58,040 nt of DNA from PFJX01 sp031426735 (lineage in GTDB: Bacteria > Pseudomonadota > Gammaproteobacteria > Burkholderiales > Thiobacillaceae): positions 1 to 58,040 of the forward strand of contig JASJPK010000110.1 of assembly GCA_031426735.1 (NCBI GenBank), written 5' to 3'. The position numbers and the translations under genes were made by a program. This document shows positions 1 through 8,600 of the stretch, in pieces (position 1 is the stretch's first letter; every line of letters begins with the position of its first letter). The notes beneath the pieces are model-generated. The model was not told the origin of the DNA. It did not search any database and was given only the letters and a program-made list of their open reading frames with translations.

Positions 1-1034
1 TTCTGCTGGCCGTCGTTGTTGTTGTCGAGCCAGACGTAGTCGCCCAGGCTGGCGGGCGGAATCAGGGTCACCAAACCGGCATCGATGGTCTGATCCGATT
101 CGCCAGCGGAAAGATTGATGACCTGGCTGAAGCCAGTCGCCACATTCGCATCGCTGTCGGCGGCGTCCTGGGTATTGCCATTCGCGTCCTGCGCAGTGAG
201 GAACTGGCCAGACGGGGCGACGAACTTGACCTGATAGTCGCCCGCTGCGAGGCCGGTGAACTGGTAATAACCCTGCTCGACTGCGGCCGTGCTGAAATCG
301 TCGCCAGTGACGGTGCTGGCAATGAGGACGCCATTGCTGTTGTACAACTCGACGATCACGTTGTTGACACCGGCTTCACCGGCGTCCTGGATGCCGTCCG
401 CGTCGGCGTCCGACCACACGTAATTGCCGAGCTTGGCGCTCTGCAGTTGCACGATCAGCGGTTGTACATTGCCGGACGGATCGATCACCGTGGTGAAGAA
501 GGCATCCGTCGGCAACACGCCATTGCCGCTGGCCACGGCGGTCTGGGCACTGGTTACCAGGAAGTTGATATCGGCGTCGGAAACGACGTTACGGTTGTTG
601 TCGTTCAGGAAGCGATCCAGGCCCGCGCCGTCAATCTGGGCATCGGTAAAGCCGATGAGTTTCCAGATCGCGGTCTGCACTTCGCCGTAGTTGAACTGGC
701 CGGCGTACTTGGCATCGGAGGTGAAGTTCTGCGCCAGGAGCCAGTTGATCTGATCAACCTGCACCTGCGTCAACGAAGCGAAATTGACCGGCGCATAGGA
801 AGCCACTGTATTGCCGGCGGAACTCTCAGCCAGATAGGAAGTGGGCGACAAGGTAATGTCGATCAGCGGATTCAGGCAGTACGCGTCATACACGCCATCG
901 ACAATCAGCGGGTCGGTGCTGTTCGTGACGACCATATCGAGGAAGCTGGGCGCGCCGAGATCCGGCTGCTGTCCGTATGCCGTACCGGCTGTATTGGTAG
1001 CGGACGAGGTGACGCGGATCGTGAATGTGCTCAT
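1..1034 (-). CDS. Surface protein with thioester-type domain and SdrD-like B domains (3' end outside window)
   Basis: The reading frame is open from an ATG at 1034 to the window edge (344 residues seen, no stop). AAGGAAG lies about 7 nt upstream as ribosome binding site. No signal peptide is visible. Residues 1-200 hold YC at 52-53 and VQTAIW at 119-124. This Cys...Gln pair matches the pattern of thioester domains (TED) of Gram-positive adhesins, in which Cys and Gln form an internal thioester. From about 200 to 325 is a B-type repeat starting KLGNYVWSDADADGIQDAGE, with Ca-binding-like Asp-rich loops. A second one starts near 329 (SLGDYVWLDNNNDGQQ), as in SdrD/Cna-B stalks. The likely role is an extracellular or surface-anchored adhesin. 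The anchor and secretion signal must be in the missing C-terminal part. The domain calls are by pattern only. Confidence 0.8.
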   Translation of the reverse strand, partial: MSTFTIRVTSSATNTAGTAYGQQPDLGAPSFLDMVVTNSTDPLIVDGVYDAYCLNPLIDITLSPTSYLAESSAGNTVASYAPVNFASLTQVQVDQINWLLAQNFTSDAKYAGQFNYGEVQTAIWKLIGFTDAQIDGAGLDRFLNDNNRNVVSDADINFLVTSAQTAVASGNGVLPTDAFFTTVIDPSGNVQPLIVQLQSAKLGNYVWSDADADGIQDAGEAGVNNVIVELYNSNGVLIASTVTGDDFSTAAVEQGYYQFTGLAAGDYQVKFVAPSGQFLTAQDANGNTQDAADSDANVATGFSQVINLSAGESDQTIDAGLVTLIPPASLGDYVWLDNNNDGQQ

Positions 1035-1066
1035 GGCTTGGCTTCCTTGATTCGTTGATGTTCAGT

Positions 1067-1105
1067 AGTCTTGCGAATCCGCTGCTTCAGCGCATTCGTA
1101 AGACT
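1067..1105 (-). other. Long hairpin in the adhesin leader
   Basis: An 18-bp stem with two mismatches and an AAG loop lies about 33 nt upstream of the adhesin start codon. One arm reads AGTCTTACGAATGCGCTG and the other is its near-complement. No T-run follows on either strand, so it is not an obvious terminator. It may be an operator or an mRNA leader structure. Confidence 0.5.
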
Positions 1106-1126
1106 GCTGCTATTGGTATTGCGGAC

Positions 1127-1185
1127 AAAAAAAACGCGAAATCTCGCGCTATTCAAAGAAGGGGCGCTTGTTCAGCAAGCGCCCC
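1127..1185 (-). terminator. Tandem hairpin terminator after the PEP-CTERM gene
   Basis: Reading the minus strand, the first element after the small PEP-CTERM gene is a perfect 10-bp stem (GGGGCGCTTG / CAAGCGCCCC, 1161-1185). Then comes a 5-bp stem CGCGA-GATT-TCGCG followed by eight T (1127-1148). The second is a standard intrinsic terminator. Together they separate the small gene from the adhesin gene downstream. Confidence 0.75.
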
Positions 1186-1194
1186 AAATCGTTC

Positions 1195-1344
1195 TTACTT
1201 CTTGTTGCGGCGGACCAGCAGCATCCCGACGGCGGCGATGGCGATCAACGCCAGCGATTCGGGTTCCGGAACATTAAAGGTAGGGGCTGCAACGGCAGGC
1301 AGAGCAGCGGACATCAGAACGGCAATAGAGAGCAGAGCACGCAT
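1195..1344 (-). CDS. Minimal PEP-CTERM protein (49 aa)
   Basis: Starting at the ATG at 1344, preceded by AAGGAGT, the product is 49 residues. It has a signal peptide (MRALLSIAVLMSAALPAVAA), a four-residue spacer (PTFN), and then a full PEP-CTERM sorting tail: VPEPESLALIAIAAVGMLL followed by the basic end VRRNKK. An upstream in-frame start would add 29 residues but has no ribosome site. PEP-CTERM tails direct proteins to exosortase (EpsH/XrtA) at the inner membrane. Between the predicted signal cleavage site and the tail almost nothing is left, so the mature product would be a very short peptide. It has its own sigma-54-like promoter and terminator, so it is a free-standing gene and not a fragment. 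No exosortase gene is in the window. Confidence 0.8.
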   Translation of the reverse strand: MRALLSIAVLMSAALPAVAAPTFNVPEPESLALIAIAAVGMLLVRRNKK

Positions 1345-1415
1345 AACAAACTCCTTATAGAGGGAAGGACAAAGTTGATTGAGCGCCCAACGCATGGGCA
1401 GTCCGTATCTGCAAA

Positions 1416-1430
1416 GCAATATCCATACCA
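1416..1430 (-). promoter_or_regulatory. Sigma-54 (-24/-12) promoter of the PEP-CTERM gene
   Basis: On the minus strand TGGTATGGATATTGC matches the RpoN consensus TGGCACG-N4-TTGC, with exact GG-to-GC spacing. It lies about 72 nt upstream of the start codon, giving a leader of roughly 60 nt. PEP-CTERM genes are known to be under RpoN with the PrsK/PrsR pair in some betaproteobacteria. Confidence 0.7.
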
Positions 1431-1987
1431 TTTATGTAAGCCATTGATTATTTGTGCTTATCACCAAAGGCATAGCGACCAGACTAAAGTAATAGCCAAG
1501 GCATTTGAACGAAGTGTCAAATCCATCGACAAGTCAGCACGCATTGGCCTGTGACGAACCGCATAGACGCTGCATTTCCAGGCGTGATTCGTTGCCGAAC
1601 GAAGTGAATTCACCGCAAGGTACGTTTGTCCGTGTTGCTCGCAACGCCAAAATAATCACACTTTTCGTTACGGATCAGTGAGTTGCGAACAATCATCGGG
1701 GCCATAGCGGGCCAAGGGCCGATACAACTGGTAACGTATTTGGACGCGGCGTTGAACTGCGCCGACACCCGTTGCCCAGTTCCGCGCAAGAAATGCTCAT
1801 TCGATCCGATTGCCGTAGTGCAACGGCGGGTTCACATGCGACCGATGACGATGTCGTTTTGCGCGTCAGGGCTGGGGGAATCAGGTCGCCGCAATGCGTA
1901 AGAAATCCCGACAACTGTCTCAAACATCCTCAAGGAATGCTTTTTCATCGAGGTAGAGATCGCGGGCAAGTCCGTGATTTGGGAAGC
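1431..1987. other. Non-coding stretch between the PEP-CTERM gene and lipA repeats
   Basis: About 550 bases without a credible gene. The short open frames here have no ribosome sites and no recognisable product. The upstream part could hold the enhancer sites of an RpoN activator for the PEP-CTERM gene, but I see no clear paired sites. Confidence 0.5.
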
Positions 1988-2083
1988 GCCGGATTCGTAG
2001 GCGCTAAAGCGCCAACGACTCCGCTGCACCCGCAAGGGGTACGCCGGATTCGTAAGGCGCTAAAGCGCCAACGACTCCGCTGC
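1988..2083. repeat. Direct repeat pair at the lipA 3' end
   Basis: Two near-identical copies of about 38-40 bp (1988-2027 and 2043-2083) lie 15 bp apart. Each contains the palindrome GGCGCTAAAGCGCC flanked by GGATTCGTA and AACGACTCCGCTGC. The second copy encodes the last residues and stop codon of lipA. The first copy duplicates that segment outside the gene. Confidence 0.85.
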
Positions 2084-2995
2084 CTGCCTATCTGCGTGGT
2101 AGCTGGAACGGACCATGGGGCCGCTGGCGACGTTCTTGAAACCCAGCGCGCGGGCGATGCGTTCGAATTCGGCGAATTGCTCGGGCGGCACGAAACGTTC
2201 CACCGGCAGGTGGTGTTGGGAGGGTTGCAGGTACTGGCCGATAGTCAGCATATCCACGTCATGCGCACGCAAATCGCGCAGCACTTGCAGCACTTCGTCA
2301 TCGCTTTCGCCCAGGCCGAGCATGATGCCGGACTTGGTCGGTACGTTTGCGACCCGCGCCTTGAAGGCCTGCAACAGCGACAGGGAATGCGCGTAATCGG
2401 CGCCGGGCCGGCAAGCTTTGTACAGGCGCGGCACGGTTTCCAGGTTGTGGTTCATTACATCCGGCGGGTCCTGCGCCAGGATGTCCAGCGCGAGATCGAG
2501 CCGGCCACGGAAATCGGGTACCAGGATTTCAATGCGGGTAGCCGGCGAAACCGCGCGCGCGGCGCGGATGCAGTCGACGAAATGCCGCGCGCCGCCGTCC
2601 TTCAGATCGTCGCGGTCGACGCTGGTGATGACCACGTAGCGCAGCCCCATCGCGGCCAGGGTTTCCGCCAGATGCTGGGGTTCTTCCGGGTCGGGCGGCA
2701 GCGGCTTGCCGTGGCCGACGTCGCAGAACGGGCAGCGCCGGGTGCACAGGTCGCCCAGAATCATGAAGGTGGCAGTGCCGTGTTTGAAGCATTCGCCCAG
2801 GTTCGGGCAGGAGGCTTCCTCGCACACGGTATGCAGTTTGGCGTCGCGCAGGATCGCCTTGAGTTGCTGTACTTCCGGCGCGCTCGGCGCCTGTGCCTTG
2901 ATCCAGGCCGGCAATTTCATGCGCGGCCTGGGCACGATCTTGATCGGGATGCGGGCGGTTTTTGCCGCGCCTTTATGCAGTTCGGAATCGGCCAT
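2060..2995 (-). CDS. lipA: Lipoyl synthase
   Basis: A 311-residue radical-SAM enzyme that inserts two sulfurs into octanoyl-carrier domains of 2-oxoacid dehydrogenases and the glycine cleavage H protein. Both iron-sulfur cluster motifs are present. The auxiliary cluster Cys are at 58, 63 and 69 (VCEEASCPNLGEC). The radical-SAM CxxxCxxC is at 84-91 (CTRRCPFC). The C-terminal RSSYHAD carries the conserved Ser ligand region. It is the last gene of the yhdP-Nit-tldD-lipA run, 27 nt after tldD, with a palindromic repeat in that gap. lipB is not in the window, which is unusual since it often sits next to lipA. The last few codons lie in a repeat. Confidence 0.97.
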   Translation of the reverse strand: MADSELHKGAAKTARIPIKIVPRPRMKLPAWIKAQAPSAPEVQQLKAILRDAKLHTVCEEASCPNLGECFKHGTATFMILGDLCTRRCPFCDVGHGKPLPPDPEEPQHLAETLAAMGLRYVVITSVDRDDLKDGGARHFVDCIRAARAVSPATRIEILVPDFRGRLDLALDILAQDPPDVMNHNLETVPRLYKACRPGADYAHSLSLLQAFKARVANVPTKSGIMLGLGESDDEVLQVLRDLRAHDVDMLTIGQYLQPSQHHLPVERFVPPEQFAEFERIARALGFKNVASGPMVRSSYHADRQAAESLAL

Positions 2996-3000
2996 CCGTT

Positions 3001-3026
3001 ATTCGGCCCGCAAGCGGGCCTCCTAC
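3001..3026. repeat. Palindromic repeat family A, copy 1
   Basis: A half-unit of the dispersed element GTAGGAGGCCCGC-TTGCGGGCC-GAAT, in minus orientation. It fills the tldD-lipA gap, and its TAG is the tldD stop codon. Full two-arm copies are at 17261-17330 and 43033-43093. Confidence 0.85.
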
Positions 3027-4465
3027 TGCGTGCCGCCGACGGTCAGGCCGTCGATGCGCAGGGTCGGCTGGCCGACGCCGACCGGCACGCTCTGGCCTTC
3101 CTTGCCGCAGGTACCGACACCGGGATCGAGGCGCATGTCGTTGCCGATCATGGAGACGCGAGTCAGCACGTCCGGGCCGTTGCCGATCAGCGTGGCGCCC
3201 TTGACCGGGTAGGTGACCTTGCCGTCTTCGATCATGTAGGCCTCGGCGGCGGAGAACACGAACTTGCCGCTGGTGATGTCGACCTGGCCGCCGCCGAAAT
3301 TGACCGCGTACAAGCCGTTCTTGACCGAAGCGATGATTTCTGCCGGGTCTTTGTCGCCGGCCAGCATGTAGGTATTGGTCATGCGCGGCATCGGCAGATG
3401 GGCGAAGGATTCGCGCCGCGCGTTGCCGGTCGGCGCCATGCCCATCAGACGCGCATTCATGCTGTCCTGCATGTAGCCGCGCAGGATGCCGTTTTCGATC
3501 AACACCGTGCGCTGGGTCGGCGTGCCTTCGTCGTCGACGTTGAGCGAGCCGCGCCGGTCGGCAATGGTGCCGTCGTCGACCACGGTGACACCGTCTGCCG
3601 CGACGCGCTGGCCGATGCGGCCGGAGAACGCCGACGAACCCTTGCGATTGAAATCGCCTTCCAGACCATGGCCGATGGCTTCGTGCAACAAAATGCCGGG
3701 CCAGCCGGAACCGAGCACCACGGTCATGCTGCCGGCCGGCGCCGGTTTGGCGTTGAGGTTGGTCAGCGCCTGATGCACGGCGTGTTCGGCGTATTCGCGC
3801 AGCATCGCATCGCTGAAATAGGCGTAATCAAAACGTCCGCCACCGCCAGCGCTGCCCTGCTCGCGGCGACCGTCCTGCTCGACGATGACCTGCAACGACA
3901 CCCGCACCAACGGCCGCACATCGGCGGCGCTACGGCCATCCAAGCGCGTCACGAAGATCACTTCATATTCGCCGGCGAGACTGGCGACGACCTGGGTCAC
4001 CCGCGCATCCAGTTTGCGCGCGTAGTCTTCCAGGCGATGCAGCAAGGCGACCTTGTCGGATTCGCTCAACGAGGCCAGCGGGTCGATCGGCGCGTACAGC
4101 GCGCGACCCTCGCTGCGACTGGCGATGCGTGCCGTGGCCGACTGGCCGGCGGCGGCAATCACGCGCACGGTGTCGGCGGCTTCGCGGATAGCGGGCAGGC
4201 GGATGTCGTCGGAATAGGCGAACGCGGTCTTGTCGCCGACCACGGCGCGCACGCCGACGCCCTGATCGATGTTGAAGCTGCCGGACTTGACCTGGCCCTC
4301 TTCCAGGCTCCAGGCCTCGGAACGGGTGTACTGGAAATACAGATCGGCGTCGTCGACCCGATGCGAGGCAAGCTGGCCGAAGATGCCGTCGAGTTGCGCG
4401 GTATCGACTTCGTTCGGCGCCAGCAGCGTGGCTTCGGCGGTGGAGAAGGGGGAAACAGTAGACAT
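3023..4465 (-). CDS. tldD: Metalloprotease TldD
   Basis: A 480-residue member of the TldD/PmbA family. With TldE it forms a heterodimeric zinc protease that degrades unfolded peptides and trims some peptide natural products; it was first known through CcdA and microcin B17. The zinc motif HEAIGHGLEGD has its first His at about residue 261. The C-terminal half contains the usual GCG-like substrate region (GVGTCGKEGQSVPVGVGQPTLRIDGLTVGG). The start ATG at 4465 is preceded by TACCCTCATG-type sequence with a weak ribosome site. The partner tldE/pmbA is not in the window, which is common because the two are usually unlinked. It lies between the Nit amidase and lipA on the same strand. Confidence 0.95.
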   Translation of the reverse strand: MSTVSPFSTAEATLLAPNEVDTAQLDGIFGQLASHRVDDADLYFQYTRSEAWSLEEGQVKSGSFNIDQGVGVRAVVGDKTAFAYSDDIRLPAIREAADTVRVIAAAGQSATARIASRSEGRALYAPIDPLASLSESDKVALLHRLEDYARKLDARVTQVVASLAGEYEVIFVTRLDGRSAADVRPLVRVSLQVIVEQDGRREQGSAGGGGRFDYAYFSDAMLREYAEHAVHQALTNLNAKPAPAGSMTVVLGSGWPGILLHEAIGHGLEGDFNRKGSSAFSGRIGQRVAADGVTVVDDGTIADRRGSLNVDDEGTPTQRTVLIENGILRGYMQDSMNARLMGMAPTGNARRESFAHLPMPRMTNTYMLAGDKDPAEIIASVKNGLYAVNFGGGQVDITSGKFVFSAAEAYMIEDGKVTYPVKGATLIGNGPDVLTRVSMIGNDMRLDPGVGTCGKEGQSVPVGVGQPTLRIDGLTVGGTQ

Positions 4466-4485
4466 GAGGGTAACCAGTAAAAGTT

Positions 4486-4504
4486 GGGTGCGCGCGGCGC
4501 ACCC
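4486..4504. repeat. GGGTGCGC hairpin, copy 1
   Basis: A perfect 8-bp stem GGGTGCGC-GCG-GCGCACCC lies in the gap between the Nit gene and tldD. The same stem with a different 3-nt loop occurs at 35299-35321, so it is a small dispersed palindrome. It may weaken readthrough between the two genes. Confidence 0.7.
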
Positions 4505-4510
4505 TGGGGA

Positions 4511-5440
4511 TCAGGCTTTGATGACTTCGACTTCGAAGCCGCTGGAACAATCCAGCGTGCGATGTTTCAGGGCAGGCAGGCTCTTGCGCAGACTTTCCTG
4601 GTAGGCGCGATTGACGCCGGCGACGACGACGCCGGAACCGCGCGGCAAGCGGTCGAGCACATTGCCCCAGGGGTCGACGATCATGCTGTCGCCGTGCGTT
4701 TCGCGGCCGGAGACGTGATAACCGCCCTGCGCCGGCGCGATGACGTAGGCCAGATTTTCGATGGCGCGGGCGCGGATCAGGGTTTCGAAATGCGCGCGGC
4801 CGGTGGTCGCGGTGAACGCGGCCGGCACCAGGATGATGTCGACATCGCCCATGGCGCGATACAACTCGGGGAAGCGCAGGTCGTAACACACCGACAAACC
4901 GATGCGGCCGAACGGCGACTCGACCACGACCAGCCGATTGCCGGCCTCGATGGTGGTCTGTTCCTTGTAATGCTCGTTGCCCAGATCGAGCCCGAACAGA
5001 TGGATCTTGTCGTAACGCGCCACCCGCTTGCCCTTGTCGTCATAGACCAGGCAGGCGTTGCGCACTTTCTTCGGGTTGTCGCAGGCCAGCGGCACCGATC
5101 CGCCGACCAGCCAGATCGCATGTTTTTTGGCCTGGGCGGCGAGAAATTTCTGGATCGGGCCTTTGCCGTCGATTTCCGCCGCAGTGACCTTGTCGGTTTC
5201 CTTCAAGCCCATGATCGCGAAGAACTCGGGCAGCGCAACCAGCTTGGCGCCGGCCGCCACCGCCATGTCGATCAAGCGCTCGGCCTCGGAAAGGTTGGCC
5301 GCCACATTGGGGCCGGACGCCATCTGCACGGCGGCGACACGCACAATGCCGCTGGCGTCCTGGGCCGGTTTCGGCGCGGCGCGGGATTTCGTCTTGGCGA
5401 AACTGGAAGGCTTGGTGGTGGCTGACTTGGGGCGGGTCAC
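4511..5440 (-). CDS. Nit-type carbon-nitrogen hydrolase (deaminated glutathione amidase-like)
   Basis: A 309-residue nitrilase-superfamily amidase. The catalytic triad is visible: Glu72 (LPEFF), Lys145 (YDKIHLFGLD) and Cys185 (SVCYDLRFPELYR). The KIHLFD/GLD and CYDLRFPELYR blocks place it in the Nit1/NitA branch, whose members repair deaminated glutathione, but substrate cannot be fixed from sequence. The start is GTG at 5440 with GGGAG 8 nt upstream. The first 30 residues are a Lys/Ser/Ala-rich tail before the conserved VRVAAVQMASG strand, so a start further in is possible. The gene order yhdP-nit-tldD is a conserved neighbourhood in betaproteobacteria. Confidence 0.9.
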   Translation of the reverse strand: MTRPKSATTKPSSFAKTKSRAAPKPAQDASGIVRVAAVQMASGPNVAANLSEAERLIDMAVAAGAKLVALPEFFAIMGLKETDKVTAAEIDGKGPIQKFLAAQAKKHAIWLVGGSVPLACDNPKKVRNACLVYDDKGKRVARYDKIHLFGLDLGNEHYKEQTTIEAGNRLVVVESPFGRIGLSVCYDLRFPELYRAMGDVDIILVPAAFTATTGRAHFETLIRARAIENLAYVIAPAQGGYHVSGRETHGDSMIVDPWGNVLDRLPRGSGVVVAGVNRAYQESLRKSLPALKHRTLDCSSGFEVEVIKA

Positions 5441-5534
5441 TGCATGCTCCCGTGGAGACTTTGAAGATTAGTCGAGGGTACACAAGGACTCGTGGATAAA
5501 ACAAGGCTCTTGCAGCGTTGAAGGTGAGGCGAGT

Positions 5535-5608
5535 TCTCCCCTTTTCAAAGGGGGTCAGGGGAATTTCGACCCGGCCAGGAAATGCCATCCTCCCCCTCAC
5601 TTCCCCTA
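5535..5608. repeat. Remnant of a C/G-tract intergenic repeat
   Basis: CTCCCCTTTTCAAAGGGGG forms a hairpin and is followed by AGGGGAATTTCGACCCGG and further C-tracts. This resembles the CCCCTTT...AAAGGGG intergenic repeats common in proteobacteria. The whole 223-nt gap between yhdP and the Nit gene has no gene. Confidence 0.4.
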
Positions 5609-5663
5609 TGCATAGACTGAAGGCGCCCTCATCAGATTCCGCATCGTTAAACGCCGTGCCCGC

Positions 5664-8600
5664 TCATGGCGCCGCTTCCACCGGCGCTTTCGGCCTGGCC
5701 ATTTTGGTGATTACCGGCTCCGCCCACGGGCCGGAAATGGCATATTCGAACGACACCGCCTGGCCGATCGGGTTCTGCAAGACCTTGCCGGCGATGAACG
5801 CGCCGACGCCGACCAGCGGCCCGCCCAGCAAGGCGCTGGCGACCGCCACCGTATCTTCCAGGCGCGGCTGGATGTTGACGCGCAGATTCTGGGTTTCGCG
5901 CACCAGATCGGCGACGCCGCTCATGCGCACTTTGGCGGCAGGGCCGCTCATGCGCAGATCCTTGGCATAGGCGGAACCACGTTCCAGATGCACGCTGCCG
6001 ACGATCTCGTCGAAGGCAAAACCTTCCGAGAAGACATCACGGAAATCCAGCGCGATCCGACGCGGCAAGGCTTGCAAACTGAGAATGCCGAGGAGTTTGC
6101 CGGCGCCCGGATCGACCTTGAGAAACTGGCCTTGCTTGAGCGTGACGTCGAGGTCGCCTTCCAGTGTTGCCAAGTTGAAGTCTTCCAGTCCGCCGGTCCA
6201 GCCGATCGGGCCGGCGATATGCGCCGAACCGCGTTTGACGCTGCCCGGCATACCCAGACGATCGAGCAGCTTGCCGAGATTGATGGAATCCAGCTCGAAT
6301 TCGAGCCGCGTCGGCCGACGTGGATGGTTGGCCAGTACGCCCTTGCCGCTGAGTTGTCCGTCCGGCGTTTTCAGCAGGAAGTTGTCCATGCGCAAACCGA
6401 GCCGATCCGGTGATAGGCGCAGATGCAGTTCGCCCAGTTCACGCCCTTGCAAAACCGCGCTATCGGCGCTCAATTCAAGCGAAACCAGGCTCTTCGCCAG
6501 CGAGTCGGCCACCCCGGCTTCGTCGCCCGCGCCTTTACCCTTCGGCACGCTGCCGGATGTTCCGGACAAAGCTTCCGGCAAACTCAGGCGCTTGAAATTG
6601 GCCAGCATGCCGATGCCGGCCCCAGTCGGTATCGTCACCATTTCGCCGCTAATCTCGCGACCGGCCAGCGCGATGCGCCACCCCGCGCCGGCTGGACGCA
6701 ATTTGACATGGGTATCGTTGAGGCGGCGATTGAACAGATGCAAGGCATTGAAGACGACGCTGGCCTCGCGCAGCGGCAACTTCGCCACCTCCCCTGCCGA
6801 CATCCCCGTGCCACCCAGATTGATTCGCCGCCAGGCATCCAGATCGAGCGTGCGCAACGCCCCGCTGACCCATAGCCCGGCTTCCGTCGGCGCACTCACC
6901 TCGCCGGTGCCCAGGCGCAAATGCACTTGCGCCGGCGCATCCCCGGGCAGCAGCGCACGCAATGCGAGCAGTTCGCCGTAGCGGGAGAACACCGCATCGG
7001 TGCCGGCCACGAATGCGGCCTCTTTGACGATATGCAACGGTATCGCCTGCGCTGCAGGCTTGCCCAGCGGCGCCGGCAAATCGATCGCCAGGCCGACCAG
7101 ATCCGAATTGATCGAGAGGCCGGACTTGCGCGGCGCATCCGACGCAGCGTTGTTCATGCCGACATTGGCCTGCCAACGGGTCGTGCCGCTGACGCGGCTG
7201 GCCAAGGCCGCGGGCAGATGCGGCCGCAAAGCCGCCGCATCGATTTCACCGTCGAGGCGAATGCGCACCTGGCGTTGCTCGGCACGCGCCCCCGGCGCAG
7301 CGACGCTGTCGATCGCAAGCGTCACCGGCAAGCCGAGTACCTGCGCGTTAATGTCCTTCGCCTGCAGTGTGGCCTGGGTAAAGTCGATGCTGCCGCTGAC
7401 CCCGCTCAGTTCCGGCAGGTCGCCGCCCGGATCGAGCCGGTTGTCAATGAAAGTGAAACGGCCCTGCAGCGTTGTCGTATCGATCTGGCGCAACGGAATA
7501 TGCAGATGCAGATCCAGGCGTCCGTCGCCGACGGCTTTGAACGGCTCGGTAAAGCGGTCGGTATGCGCGAACACCGGCGAACGCTTGATGAAATCGAGAA
7601 AAGCACGGGTTTCACCCTGCGCCTGACCGTCGACAAACAGCGATTCTTCCGGCGAATAATGCAGATCGGGGATCGAGACTTTGACCGGGCCGAGACGCGT
7701 ATCGAGGATGCGGCCGGAGTCGGCATTCAGCGTCATCGCCATATCGTGGAACACCAGCATGCCGTTGACGCCTTCGATGCGTGGCCAGCCCGGCGCGTAA
7801 TCGAGCACGCCGTCGACCATGCGGATGGACACCTTGAAATCGCCGCCGCCCTTGTCGAACGGAAAACGATCGAGCGGCCCCTTCAGCACCAGACGCACGT
7901 CGTCCGACTGGCCGGAGATCAGGCCACGCTGCAGCCAGTGGTAAGCGTTATCGCCGACCTTGAATGGCAAGTAGCGATACACGGCATTGGCCTCGCCGCG
8001 GCGCAGATGCGCCCCGATATCGGCGTAGACCGGCCCCGTATTGGGAAACACCAGCTGGCCTTGCGCGCTGCCGTCCAGGTCGGCGTTGGCGACGCGCGCG
8101 ACGGCGAAATTCAGTTTCATGCCGGCGTCATCGAAGTTCCAGTCCGCCTTGGCATCGAGCTGGCTGAAGTTCAGGTCGTGCCGAAAGACATTCGGCAAGG
8201 TCAGGTGCAAACCGCGTCCGTCCAGCCGCGCGGAGCCGCCGCCCTGATTCGCCTCGATGCGGGCGGTCAGTCGATCGGCCCCGGGAAACTTCGCATAGGC
8301 ATTCAGGCCGGCTTCGCGGAGCAGCAGTTTGATCGCGTAATCGCCTGTTCCGGCCCAGTGGCCAGTGCCCTCCTCGACCAGGCCGCGCGGATTCAACGAC
8401 TGGATCAGATCGTGCCCACGCTTGGGCAGCGGCAAGGCGCCGGTCAACGCGGTGAGCGCTTCCAGGCGCAGATTGCGGGCGCTGACATCGATGCGTTTGA
8501 AACCGCCTGCGTTCTTGCCTTCGACGCCATCCGGCGTCAGGTTGATGCGGACCGCAGCCGGCTCGCTCAGCGCGGCACCGGGCGTCTTGAAGCGCAGGCG

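Noticed and set aside
1832..2035. 67-codon open frame on the minus strand near lipA
   Set aside because: No ribosome site and no recognisable product, and part of it lies in the direct repeat.
1772..4480. Open frame of 902 codons on the plus strand
   Set aside because: It lies opposite lipA and tldD, both unmistakable, and is a product of high GC codon use.
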